A DNA stretch of 64,000 bases from Amborella trichopoda (GCF_000471905.2 NW_006499801.1:1092548-1156547); one strand, 5' to 3'. Shown: positions 12,116-23,154, counted from the stretch's first letter. Notes: a model not told the origin generated them from the sequence alone. Numbers and translations are program-made.

Positions 12116-12652
12116 ATATGGTAATGATTTCATACAACGGTTGTATCATAGTATAATGCAACCACACTTCTAGAAAACCATGTTTATGGTATTTGTATAA
12201 ATCAAAATTTTGTACACACTCTCTCTTCATCTCAATAATAAATCCCCCAAAAAAATGTTCAATTTGAACCCTAGATATGGTCAAAATTAGTCCCCTCCAA
12301 CAACGAATCTAGGCATTTATTTGGTAAATTTTAAGATCTTAGCCGTTACTAACTCAAAATCATTTTTTTCTTTTTTAACATTATTCATCTAATGATAATA
12401 AAGCCATCTAAAACAATGGAAAAGAAAAAAAATCCTTCTAAGTCTTAGATCTAAGCATCTTATTAGGATAATTGGGCTAAATCCTTCTATGTTAAGTGGG
12501 CTAAAAAAATACTTTATAAGTTCCGTCTTCAAATTTTTATTTTTTATGATTGTTCATTAGAAAGAAAATAGTGTATGTTTCAAAATTTGGATCAAACAAA
12601 TGACTCTAACATGATTTTAGAATATTGTTGCATCATACCATGATACAACCTT
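12116..12652. mobile_element. Family I miniature element, copy 1
   Basis: Terminal inverted repeats: left GGTAATGATTTCATACAACG plus GTTGTATCATAGTATAATGC; right GTTGCATCATACCATGATAC. Flanked by TA repeats on both sides. A second, inverted copy lies at 13973-14750. Confidence 0.65.
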
Positions 12653-12675
12653 TATATATATATATATATATATAA

Positions 12676-13090
12676 AAGGATAATCTAAACTTCACGACCT
12701 TTTAAATTACAAAGGTTCAAGATAGAGAGAGTTATGAAGGGTGGATTTATTAATTTTGTAATCTATTTTTTAAAAAAATTTACTTGTATGGGGTAATTTT
12801 GTAAATATTACTACAAGACAAATGGTACTTTTGTTATCTCTATTAGGGATAAAATTGAAATTTTAACTAAATGACAAAAACACTCTACAAATAAAATTTC
12901 AGGACACCAACTTTCAAAATGCCATTGTATTTTGGTGAAAAGTTTAAATTTGCTATTGCTTAATGATAAAGTTACCTATTTGAATAATTTTTTAATAACA
13001 AAATAATCATTATTTTGATAAATACACTCATCACAACTCTTTCTAACTTGAAACTTTGTATTTTGAGGGGTTGTTAACTCTAGACAAACC
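12676..13090. mobile_element. Family E miniature element, copy 1
   Basis: Starts GGATAATCTAAACTTCACGA with CAAATTACAAAGGTTCAAG and ends in the inverted GGGGTTGTTAACTCTAGAC. It sits between two TA microsatellites (12655-12674 and 13090-13108). It matches 23686-24039 in inverse orientation. Confidence 0.65.
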
Positions 13091-13111
13091 ATATATATAT
13101 ATATATATACA

Positions 13112-13503
13112 CACGGTGTGGTTTATATAGAGCCGAGGCTCTAAACATTCAAATTGGAGCCCACCTTCAAATAGTGTGGAGAAATGCGGTTTCACTACTA
13201 GAAATCTTTGACTAGCCTTAAAATATATATTTATCTTTAATTATAAAATTTATTGCTTCAAAAATAGTATAGATCGAGCAGATCTATGAACACTTGAATA
13301 ATTTAAAAATTGATGGTAAAAAAATTTGTTACAAGATGCACAATTTCCAAAACTTTAAATCTATTTTTTTCTCAAGTCCATGCATCTAGATGTCGAGATG
13401 ATCAATTTGAGGATATTTGGGCATCAAAACAACCTCTTTTAGTGAAATTTTTTAGGGAGGCTCTAATTTGATTGTTTAGAGCTTAGGCTCTATATAAACT
13501 CTT

Positions 13504-13505
<2 letters not shown>
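13112..13505. mobile_element. Family D miniature element
   Basis: Ends are inverted: GTGTGGTTTATATAGAGCCGAGGCTC on the left and GCTTAGGCTCTATATAAAC on the right. Interior signatures are AGATGTCGAGATGATCAATTT and GCATCAAAACAACCTCTTTT. Followed directly by a (CA)n/(TA)n microsatellite. Confidence 0.7.
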
Positions 13506-13534
<29 letters not shown>

Positions 13535-13580
13535 ACACACCAACACATACACACACATACACACACACATATATATATAT
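13506..13580. repeat. (CA)n then (TA)n microsatellite
   Basis: ACACAC units with a few TA/CA interruptions from 13506, ending in ATATATATATA at about 13569-13580. Confidence 0.95.
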
Positions 13581-13581
13581 A

Positions 13582-13755
13582 CTAATGATCTATGAGACCC
13601 TCCTACACCCATGTATGTAGGACCCCAAAGGATCACTATGAAATTTAGCACAGATCTCTAGAAAAGTTGTCACATGGGTGTGGGACTTGACTTTTTTACA
13701 GACCTGTGCCAAATTTAATGATGATCCTTAGAGGGTCTCACAAGATCATTTCCCC
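13582..13755. mobile_element. Family F hairpin element, copy 1
   Basis: Near-palindrome: GATCTATGAGACCCTCCTAC ... GATCACTATGAAATTTAGCA on the left arm; TGCCAAATTTAATGATGATC and AGGGTCTCACAAGATCATT on the right arm. It lies between TA repeats and directly next to copy 2. Confidence 0.75.
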
Positions 13756-13767
13756 ATATATATATAT

Positions 13768-13962
13768 GAGTAATGATCTTATGAGACCCTCCCATACCCA
13801 TATATGTAGGATCTAAAGGATCACCATTAAATTTGACACAGATCTCTAAAAACATTATCACATGACTTAACTTTTTTAGAGATCTGTGCGAAATTTAATG
13901 GTGATCTTTTGGGGTCCTACACATATGGGCGTGGGAGGGTCTCATATGATCATTACTATATA
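13768..13962. mobile_element. Family F hairpin element, copy 2
   Basis: About 85-bp arms around a short loop (ATTATCACATGAC): left TAATGATCTTATGAGACCCT, right AGGGTCTCATATGATCATTA. It is more symmetrical than copy 1. Flanked by TA repeats. Confidence 0.75.
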
Positions 13963-13972
13963 TATATATATA

Positions 13973-14750
13973 TAGGCAATGATTTCATGCAACAATTGTA
14001 TCATGATATAATGATCCAAATTTTGAAGGGAAAGATTTATATGCTTCCCCTACAGCATAGAAGTTCTATCCTCCCCCTACCATCCAGCCGTCCAATTTTG
14101 ATCAAAAGAGTCACTCTCCGTTTGATCTTAGATCCGCTGTCTTAAAGTATTTTATTTTTAATTTTTTTTATACAATTTGTATGAATATGAAATTTGGTAT
14201 GTGCCATCTTTTCATTGGGGCGCACCTATAAAAAATATTAAAAATAATTTTTCAATAAAATATAATAACCAAACTATCATTTGAAACTTTTAGGGGTATT
14301 TTGGTTATTTTATTTTATTGAAAATATTTTTTTTATATTTTTCGCTAGTGTGAGTTTAATAGAGGAATAGACGTCCAAAATTTGGTGTCAAAATAGTTTA
14401 TAAAAAAAATTAAAAATAAAATAGTGTAGAGACGTGACATTGTGATTGGGACAATCTTAGCCCTCCATTCAAATGGATGGTTGGATAAAGGGGAGGATCG
14501 AACTTTTTTGCTTTAGGGGAAGCATAGAAAGCTTGATCAATTTTGAAATATACACTATTTTCTTTCTAATGAACAATCATAAAAAAGAAAATTTTGAAAA
14601 TGGAACTTAGAAAGTATTTTTTTAGTACAATTAACATAGAAGGATTTAGCTTAATTTTTAGTTCAATTAACTCAATTTTTTTAGCCCAATAAGATGCTTT
14701 TTTTTCTTTTCCATTTTTCTTAATGGGCTCTAACTTGATTGTTCCTCAGC
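13973..14750. mobile_element. Family I miniature element, copy 2, split by family B element
   Basis: The left part (13973-14027) has GCAATGATTTCATGCAACAA and CATGATATAATGATCC. The right part (from 14539) continues TTTTGAAATATACACTATTT and TCTTTCTAATGAACAATCAT, the reverse complement of copy 1. The family B element at 14028-14538 sits between them with a 9-bp duplication. Confidence 0.65.
14028..14538. mobile_element. Family B miniature element, copy 1, 9-bp target duplication
   Basis: 511 bp. Left end GGGAAAGATTTATATGCTTC with CCCTACAGCATAGAAG; right end in inverted form, GGGGAAGCATAGAAAGCTTG. AATTTTGAA is duplicated at 14019-14027 and 14539-14547. A 9-bp duplication is typical of Mutator-like elements. 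It carries the shared palindromic core near 14265-14320 and no coding capacity. Confidence 0.8.
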
Positions 14751-14767
14751 TCTATACAAACCACACC

Positions 14768-14799
<32 letters not shown>

Positions 14800-14806
<7 letters not shown>

Positions 14807-15170
14807 GATATTCTAAACTTCACAACCTTTCAAATTACAAAGGTTCATGATATGAAGAGTTATGAAAGGTGGATTTATTAATTTTGTTGTCTATTTTTTA
14901 AAAAAAATTACTATTGTGAGGCAAATTTGTAAATATTACTACAACGCAAAGGGTATTTTTATCATCTCCATAAGTTCCAAAATTGAATTTTTTTTTATAA
15001 GATTTTGAGTGGTTATAACTATGTCATTAATTAGACTCAAAGTTTAAAAAAATATTTTTTAAATTTCGTGTTACCTTAAGCTATCTAATTTGACATCTAA
15101 TGACTAGAAGTAATTGTGACCTCCTTGTAACAAAGATGAACAGTCTCATAGTATACAATCCATTTTAAAA
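14800..15170. repeat. Truncated family E element fused to half of a family C element
   Basis: 14800-14990 matches the left part of family E (ATTCTAAACTTCACAACC, ACAAAGGTTCATGATATG). Near 15000 it passes into the family C right half (ACATCTAATGACTAGAAG, AATTGTGACCTCCTTG, AGTATACAATCC). Both are incomplete. Confidence 0.5.
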
Positions 15171-18049
15171 ATGTTGATCGAATTAAAATTGCCCAATATG
15201 GATAGAGAATCTGTGGGGCCCGGTCTTTGTTCCTGTCATATATGAGGAACCCATGGTTTATGTTAGGTACCGGCCACAGTTCTAGTTGATTCTATCAGGG
15301 AATTGGCTGATCTGGCCCAATCTCATTTTTTTAAAATTTTTTTATTTTGTTTTCTTTTCTTTCTTTTTTTTGATACATTTACTCTGCCGGATTACTGATA
15401 AGAAATGTCGACCAATATGTACAACTTGGAATAGGTTAGTGGCCATGTTCAAGTAAGTTACTTCCAAACAATTTGGGTTCCTAAATATACTCCTAGATAG
15501 TGTTTTACTCAAAGGGTGTGAATAGAAGATATGCGGTCAAGGGCTCATATAGTCAATTTGGGCAATGGCAAAAAATAGCCTAAATGGGAAAACCTTTGGA
15601 ATTTCAAATAATTCCTTTTTCTTGGCACAATTTCACAAATTTCAATATTATGAAAAAATATTATTTGAGATAAATTTGGGAGGTTTTGGGGACCACAAAA
15701 AGATGATGGGTTGTCCTTTAATGTATGAAAATTGATAAAACTGAAAGCCATGATAATTTCTGTTAGAAAATTTTAAAAATTGAAAGCCATGATAGGAAGG
15801 TCCTCTTGTAAGTATTCTAATCCCAACTTACCTACCAAAAATATCAAAATTTTGTTGGCCTTTAAACATTATTATCCCATACCTTTCCATTAGGAGGAGG
15901 ATGGACCAACCCATAATGCTTTTCCAAGTGTGGACTATGGAATCCATTCAATTAAGAAATAAAGGCAAACTTGCCTTTAGACCAACAGTCAAGTCCTCTT
16001 TCCCAAAAGCCAGAAGATTATATGTTCATGCAGGAGCATATTGTTCATTCACTCTCTCGTTAAAGAAGACTTTTTGGATCCCAACTCTTTAACCTAGAGA
16101 CCAATTTATAGATTTATAAATATAATAAAATTTATATCATGCTATATATACCTTGAAAAAATTAAGATCCTATATTGGACAGAGATTATACATGCCTTGA
16201 AAAAATTAATATCCTAATAATGAATAGAGACCACCTAATTTTAGGATAGTTGTACATGGTGTCCAGGAAATCTTCTGAAATATATTTCCAAAATTTTGTT
16301 TCAAAAGGTCTTCTTATGTTGTTATTTTGGCTAAATGCGTAAGTTTAAACCATTGTTATTATAATCAGACCAGCCAGTGAACTGATTAAGGGTTTTATAG
16401 ACAAAGCTAGTCCAACCACTTGCCAAACTAATTGGATTAATTTAAATATGAAAATGAAAAATTGTATAAGTAATGGATGAAAATATGAAATATATTGTAA
16501 AAGAGTTGTTCAATCAATCTGGTCAGGCAAACTAGCCAAAATAAGCCAAACTTTGATCCTGACTTATTTTTAATCAACCACCATGCTAGTTCTAGGTCAT
16601 ACCGGCTAAGGCATTAGTCATTTGTCCAACTGGTAAGACCAACCAGACCAACACCGTCTCGATAACATTATTATATAGTGTATTCCTGCAGGAGTTCTAA
16701 TGAACTCTCACTGGTGCATAAAGTAATCGATGCCCATAAATGAGTGTTCCACACTCTCTCTCTCTCTCTCTCCATCCTCTCTCTCTCTCCATCCTCTATA
16801 TGTACCTTTCATTCTAGAATAACATACAATAATTCCACTTAAACATAGATTACTAGGAATGTTTGTTCAATATTAATATATTTAGGTTCCATGCTGGTGC
16901 TTCAATAAACTACTGATTTACCACAACTTGTATAGAGTTTGGGAGTCTCTCTCTCTCTATTTTTTTGCATGTTTGAGGTTTTGTTTTCTTTTTGTTGAAA
17001 GCATTTGGCATCATTAAGACAATTAATCATTGCTAGTAACTGCTTTGTAAAATAGAGGTGATAGATTGAGGGAAGGAGAATTAAGAAATGGAAGTTTTAT
17101 GGCTCCAATATAAAAAGGCCTCCTGGCAAAAGCATGGGAGGCCGTCTTAAAGGATCATTTTTAAGTGAATTTTATAAGGCTCGTACCTTTATTTGATGTT
17201 GAAGCTTTTATTTAATGGAAGTGTATTTTAAGGTTGGTTTTTTTATTTAATGGTAGTCAATTTTGTAAGTTTGGTCCTTTTTTAAATATTGATTTTTTAT
17301 TTATTTAATATTTGTTGTCCCTTAGTATTCATGCATAGGCAGGGCCTCCTCATTTTGCAATAAATTATTCCAATTCTTATGATGGAATCAAATGGGGAAG
17401 AACATGGTCAAATTGAATTTGAGATGAAACAAGAAAATGACTCAAATACCTTTTTTTGTATACGGAAAATTAGAAATATTTGGGACCAATTTATGAGTCA
17501 CTAGGGATTCTCTAGGCTGAAATTTTGCACAACTTTTTTAGTTTGAAAATAAATAGTATTAAATAAAAAAAATTAAATTTCAATTCTTAAAGGCTTAGAT
17601 CCATTGTCCACAAATGGGTGATGTGCATTATTTGAAAATGGAAAATTCAATATTCTAATATTTTTATATGATCTTATTAAGGGTGAGGTTTGTATAGGAT
17701 GCCTACCTTATACTTTACAAGTAAGGTATACTTTTAAATTTTATTGGAAGATGTTATGGTGTTGGAAACCTTACAGCAGCTTAAACATCTATGTTCAACC
17801 ATAATTATGAAATTTAATGTTTCAAAAATCTTAAAAATAGATAATCTAAATACTTGTTACAAGATGCATTATTTTTAGGACTTAAAATTCATTTTTTTCT
17901 CTTTCTATCCATACTTTTCGAAGTCAAGATGGTCAATTGGAAGGCTTTCCAACTTCAAAATACAATTTTCTAATAGATTTTTCAGATGTCTTACTTCCAT
18001 AGCATAAGGTTGCAATCTTATATAAACTCTTTTTTTTTCCAGTTGACCC
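15171..18049. other. Intergenic, no gene seen
   Basis: AT-rich sequence with a CT microsatellite (16755-16797), a diffuse dispersed repeat with accACCAG/CCGG words (about 16340-16680) and a diverged family D element (about 17690-18030). The ORFs near 15545-15751 and 15901-16092 match no family that I recognise. Confidence 0.5.
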
Positions 18050-18525
18050 GATGATACTTATATGCATGGAAAATTTAGAGCCCAACAAACCTATACTTTT
18101 CAAGCGGCTTACACAACAATATATAATTTTTTATAATTATGTTAGCTCATATAGAAACTCAGATAGTGCTACTCTTTGTTGCTTTTTCAGTCCTTGTGGT
18201 AACTCTTGGCTTTTTGGCCTAAAGGTGGTACGAGAGAGATATCCAGGTTTGTGGTTTGTAGTAGAAGGTAATTTTCTAAATGTTATCAATTGGAGTAAAA
18301 GAAATTAGAGACCAGGCTTGAGATTATGGATTTAATAATTGAATTGTAGGTTGATTTTTTTTTCATGTTTATAAAGAGGCCAATCAGGTAGCTTTTAGTT
18401 AAACGTGGTGTGAGTGGTTCCCACATTGTAGCTCGTGATTCTTTGCCATTGTAATTGTTATATCTTTTTCTTTCATTAATAAAAAATTATGATCTTATAA
18501 AAATAAATAAAAAAAAATAGCTCAT
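18050..18525 (+). pseudogene. LINE 3' remnant: RNase H-like domain with A-rich tail
   Basis: Frames on + give GLKVVRERYPGLWFVVEGNF and VINWSKR, then after breaks an FIKRPIR, VKRGVSGSH and ARDSLPL block. This fits the RVT_3-type RNase H of plant LINEs (VEGDS...I..W, then VYREAN..AD.LAK.G). Stops interrupt it near 18306 and beyond. AATAAAAAATTATGATC and an A-rich run end it at about 18525, like a LINE 3' end. Confidence 0.55.
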
Positions 18526-20056
18526 AAAATATATATCTTCATAATTTAAGATGTGAGTTTGGGTGATTTGAAATCAATATTTTATGTCCATTGCAGAGAA
18601 AAGAGGAGCAGAAATTTTGAAAAAAAGAAAAAAAATGCAATTTGGCTTCCATTGATAAAATAAAAAGTAAAAAAATAAAAAGGGGGAGAAAGAGAGGATT
18701 GGAGCGTTAAAGAAGTTCGTTTTGCCCCCCATATCATGAAAACAATTGGTTCTTAAGACTTAGAGAGAGAAAGAGTGGTGGGATTGGGTTCTCTTTCAAA
18801 GATAAGCATCCTTATGTTGGTGGGGGTATCACCTTTTGAATCCTTCAAAATAATAAGCCAACTGTGATTTGCCGATATAAGTTTCAGCAGTAGCATATTG
18901 TTCCGCGGACCTAAAGTCCAAAATATATAATAATAAATGAGTGTTTCCATGACTTTACCACTCGATCAATTCTACTTAATCTCTCTTTCATGGTCTCTCT
19001 CTTGGAAATATAAGAGTGAGACTGTTAATTTTTGACAAGGAGCATCAATTACCATCGGATATGAAATCGAGTAGTAGAGAATGTGCCATTGATTGAGCAC
19101 AAAGTCTAAAATAAAATTTCTATCATATTGTGAAATATTTCTATCAATTGAATTTCATATCCAATGACTACTTGTACCAATAATAAATAGTCTCATAATT
19201 TACAATCCTTTCTCTCACAAACTAGTAATTTGCCAATAAAAGCACTTCTCCATCCTCTCTCTATGAAGCCTTTGTGGTTAATGTGATTGGTAACAAATTG
19301 GCCATTGAACCAATTAAGAGTTCGATTCAGTTAAAACTAATCCAAAATATAATAGAATATTTATAGAGATGCTTGTACATATTTATAAATATTCTATTAT
19401 ATTTTAGTACAAGCATCTCTCTAATGGACAAATACAAAATATAATTAAAGTTGGACAACTAAAGGCTTATGTACAAGCATCTCTCTAATGTGAATTGGAT
19501 GAGAAAGGACACCATCCTCAAGTGTCCTCCAAGGTGGAATCTTGTACGTAAGGGTTGGTGACCTACTAAACCTTAAAAGCCAAAAAGTGTGAAAAATCTC
19601 CCCTAAAACTTATAAATATGGAAACATGAGGTTTCTTGTAATTAGACGGATTCTAGAATGACTTGAAATTGATGGGGGTGGAAAGAGGTTTGCAGGAATG
19701 AGATAACTTTTATTCCCTCATTTTACAAAAGAAGAGAGAAAAAAAAAATTCTATTCCCACAAGTGAGAATAGAATTAAGGGAAATACAATATTCAATACA
19801 GTCACGAGCCAAAGGAACCTACGCACTTCCACAAATCGTTTGAAGTGGGTTCCCATCGAAAATTGATAGAGAGAGAAAGAGGTTTTAGTGGTTCCTCATG
19901 AACACTGCTAGAGAGAGGTTTTCATGGAAATTTAACGGAGATAATGGTTGGATATAGTGATATCCAAAAATCATCGACATAAGAAAATCTCATATTATGA
20001 GGGATAAGAAAATCTCATATTTTGGTCATTGTATGATACATACATATATATATAAA
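18526..20056. other. Intergenic, no gene seen
   Basis: Contains a family C element (19010-19210) and an unusual pair of interleaved inverted repeats (19343-19420). The rest is unassigned AT-rich sequence. Confidence 0.5.
19010..19210. repeat. Family C miniature element
   Basis: Left GAGTGAGACTGTTAATTTTT and CCATCGGATATGAAATCGAG; right ATCCAATGACTACTTGTACC and AGTCTCATAATTTACAATCC. The arms are inverted copies of each other. Confidence 0.55.
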
Positions 20057-20553
20057 AGAAGATACTATAAAACGCCTATAGGCGAAAATACTACAAAACG
20101 CCTATAGGGGAAAATGAACAGTGATTTCGTCTACCCTCATCACCGTTAAAGTTCATTGCACGGTCACGATCGGTAGTATTTCATTTTTTATTTTTATTTT
20201 TTTTACAATCAAAATGACCTGAAATTTGGAACATATATTCATAAAAAAGTAGGTTAATCTACGAAAAATATCAAAACAAAATATTTTAGATGAAAAGACT
20301 TAACAAAATACCCCTCAAAAGTTTCGAGGGTATTTTGGTCAATTATATTTTCACAAATTATTGTTTTTATATTTTTATTGGGCGCGACTCACTAAGATGT
20401 ATACACGCTCCAAATTTAAGATCATTCTGATTTGTAGAAAAAAATTGAAAAATAAAAGACTACTGAACAATCCTGACCATGCGATGAACTTTGGATGGTG
20501 ATGAGGGTAGGTGAAATCACTGTTCATTTTCGCCTATAGGCATCGGGAAGACT

Positions 20554-20560
<7 letters not shown>
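20057..20560. mobile_element. Family A palindromic element, complete copy 3
   Basis: About 500-bp near-palindrome. The left tip ACGCCTATAGGCGAAAAT is tandemly duplicated (20071 and 20097). The right tip is TTTTCGCCTATAGGCATCGG. The core at 20305-20345 is AAAATACCCCTCAAAAG...GAGGGTATTTTGGTC. TA repeats lie on both sides. Confidence 0.8.
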
Positions 20561-20593
<33 letters not shown>

Positions 20594-20595
<2 letters not shown>

Positions 20596-21133
20596 GATGA
20601 AAAGGAAACAATAGGTACACCCTATTTCAGTCTCTAAGATAAAAGAGGAAAGAATAGACATGCTTGTGCCTATTTCAGCCCACTAGCTCATATGATCATA
20701 TGTGTTTATATGAACCCAATGGCTCATATTGAATCTGGGACGATCTGACAGTCACGACTTCATTTCGTATTTTAATTTTAATTTTAATTTTTTTTTATAA
20801 ATCCAAATAATTTTAAATTTTAAACGTGTATTTTTAGAAAATATGAAAATATAATAAAAATATCCAAAAATAATTTGCAATAAATAAATTGATCAAAATA
20901 CTACTGAAATATTTCATGGGTTGGTCAATTTTATTTTTTACAAATTATTTTTAAAATAATTTTATTAAGTACGCCTTGATAAGAAGAATGGACATCTAAA
21001 ATTTCAAGTTATTTGAATTCGTAAAAATTTAAATAAATTCAAACACGAAATGAGATCGTCACCGTCAGATCGGCTTAGATTGAATGTGGGCCGTTAAGTT
21101 CATATGTTCATATGAGCTAGTGGGTAAGTATAT
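20594..21133. mobile_element. Family G palindromic element, complete copy
   Basis: The left arm includes CCCACTAGCTCATATGATCA and ATGAACCCAATGGCTCATAT. The right arm has the inverse, GAATGTGGGCCGTTAAGTTC and ATATGAGCTAGTGGG. The centre near 20890-20930 is a decayed version of the core seen in families A and B. A TA microsatellite (20560-20593) lies on the left. Confidence 0.7.
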
Positions 21134-21134
21134 A

Positions 21135-21335
21135 ATGAGACCATTTATCTTCTGTACAATGTGGTCACAATTAATCTTGACCATTAGATATGAAATTAGG
21201 TAGCTGTGTTTATTTCATTAACTAAACTCAAAGTTCAAAAGAAATTTTCTCGAACTTTATGACACACCCAAACAATCAAACTGTTTTAAGTAATTGTGAC
21301 CTCCCTATACCAAAAATAATGGGATCATATATATA
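21135..21335. repeat. Family C miniature element
   Basis: Left AATGAGACCATTTATCTTCT and ACCATTAGATATGAAATTAG; right AAGTAATTGTGACCTCCCTA. Directly abuts the family G element. Confidence 0.6.
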
Positions 21336-21914
21336 TCACACTCACTTTGTTCTTGAACTCTCAATATCTAATCAAATTATACGAGGACCCCTCTTCATTA
21401 ATTGTACACTGTCTCTCTCTCTCTCCACCCTCATGCATGGGTCTTAGAAATTCGTCCTCATTATCCGTTAGGATTTCAGAACACGATTAAATGCAGAAAC
21501 GGAATCCCAAAAAATAGGATCCCACCATGAAGATGTACTTATCAAGTTAGAAACAAGCTAGAAATAAAATATGTGAGAGTTCTAGATAGACACCAACATT
21601 TATTGATAATTACCAACTAATCTTACCTTAATTCTAGACACCTAAGAGATATATACACTAACACTCCTCTTCAAACTCAAGATACTTGACACAAAGCAGC
21701 TAGAGTTTAAACAATAAGTTGTACAAACGAACGAGTTGAATATTTAAGTCTTCACGTGCATGGCATGACCAATAGAAGCAATGGTCTCTATTATCAGATT
21801 GCTTGAACAACAAGCACATAAAGCAGTGGTTGATCAACATCTCTCAGGAACAATAAACGACTGAGAAAACAGAATGGCACTTAGAAGAGCCAACTGAACT
21901 CAGTGTGGATCTGA

Positions 21915-22018
21915 GACAGATTTAACAACTCGTAGTCCGAGATTGATTCAGCAACTCGCAGTCCGAGACAGATTCAGCAACTCGCAGTCCGAGACAGATT
22001 CAGCAACTCACAGTTCAG
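21915..22018. repeat. 26-bp tandem array, 4 copies, inside the LTR element
   Basis: Unit GATTCAGCAACTCGCAGTCC plus GAGACA repeats at 26-base spacing. The outer copies are diverged (TTTAACAACTCGTAGTCC; CTCACAGTTC). Confidence 0.8.
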
Positions 22019-22182
22019 AACATAGGCTAGAACATAGACAAATGTTGTTTTGCAGAGGTTCGAAACACGACTCGGAGGCCTTTGGCAGTGCTTCCTTGGT
22101 TTATGAGTTTATCTCTCTCAATTGCGAATGCTGATTGATTCAACTATGGACGAAGGAGAGAGCTGAAGTTTTTGTGCAAAGG

Positions 22183-22411
22183 GGAAGTCTTCATTAGATA
22201 ATGCTCAGGAAAATCAACTTGAAATCCAAAAGTTTCATTGGCATATTGAGTTCCTGGTGCACCATGAACTTCAATAACCCACCTTTGTAGATTATCAGTG
22301 ACTTTGTGCTTGAATCGAGCAGGTGGATTGACTTTGCCATTCCACATGCTCTTTCTGGAGTCTATTGCATCCGATCTTACTCAGGGCCTTGCGAGATCCA
22401 AAGGCTCTCAT
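22183..22411 (-). pseudogene. Captured fragment of an E2 ubiquitin-conjugating enzyme (plant UBC15/16-like)
   Basis: From an ATG at 22411-22409 the minus strand reads SRKALSKIGCNRLQKEHVEW, then after one extra base (in CAAAGTC, about 22327-22333) the next frame gives VNPPARFKHKVTDNLQRW, VIEVHGAPGTQYANETF and VDFPEHYLM. This is the N-terminal third of the plant UBC15-18 class, recognised from the N-terminal RLQKEL.EWQ and DNLQRW..EV.GAPGT.YANE motifs. It stops before the HPN and catalytic Cys region. The stretch upstream (about 22412-22490) is CT-rich on the minus strand, like a plant 5' leader. It lies between the LTRs in the same orientation as the retroelement. A frameshift, E-to-H changes and truncation make it non-functional as an E2. 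Confidence 0.8.
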
Positions 22412-23154
22412 GCTTGAGAAGGGGAAGAGAGTGGGAAGGGTCAAAATGTTTACCGCCAGAGAGAGAGAGACAGAGGGGAGGTTTAAAAGGAAACCGCCCT
22501 GGACACATACCTGTCTTTTTTCCTTTGATGGTACTGTCGAGATCAAGGGTCAGATTTTCCTGCAACAAGCAAATTCGAATTACAGACCTGCAAAAGGGTT
22601 CGCAACGGTTTCACAAAGTTGCAAACCAAAGCAAAGTATTAGAATGTGAGAAGTTTGCAAATTTGCAAAGCAAACTTGTAGTGATTGAATCAAGGAAATT
22701 TGCAAGCAAAGCATAACAAATCTTAGTTACACGGGCAGCAGGTGGCTTCACAAACAATTTTGCAAATTATCAAGAGAGAAGAAAATCTATACGGATCACC
22801 TAAATAAAGAAAATCCGACTTTGTGTCGAGATCACTTTAGAGAGAGAAATACAACATCAGAGAGGGTGCAGCTGTTTGGCAGATAGTCAGAACGAATATG
22901 AATTCGAGCTCAGATCCAATAACCTCAAATTTGATGTACGAGCTCAGATCTGAGGTTGAGGAGCCTATGGCTCTAAAACCATGTTAGAAGATCAGAATAC
23001 TGCAGAGAACTCTCTCTTTATTGATTAGTAAAGAATATACAAGACCAGTATAAATATACGGCTGACAGTTCTGGATAGACACCAACATTTATTGATCATT
23101 ACTAACTAATCTTATCATAATCTTAGATACCTAATAGATATATATATGTGAGCA

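Larger units (their letters stand above)
21466..23154 (-). mobile_element. Small non-autonomous Copia-type LTR element
   Basis: Two related terminal blocks in direct orientation: 21466-21663 and 22982-23154, sharing ATAGACACCAACATTTATTG and matching on to the ACCTAA-AGATATATA end. On the minus strand TGGTTTTAGAGC (22981-22970) abuts the LTR directly and differs at two positions from TGGTATCAGAGC, the initiator-Met tRNA primer site of plant Copia elements. A purine-rich GAGTTTGAAGAGGAG (minus) abuts the other LTR at 21664. The interior is only about 1.3 kb, has no gag/pol that I can see, and holds an E2-enzyme gene fragment and a 26-bp tandem array. The LTR sequences differ widely, so the insertion is old. 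No clean 5-bp target duplication was found. Confidence 0.65.

Noticed and set aside
22306-22716. Plus-strand ORF through the captured E2 fragment
   Set aside because: The minus strand encodes recognisable E2 sequence. The plus frame has no known motif.
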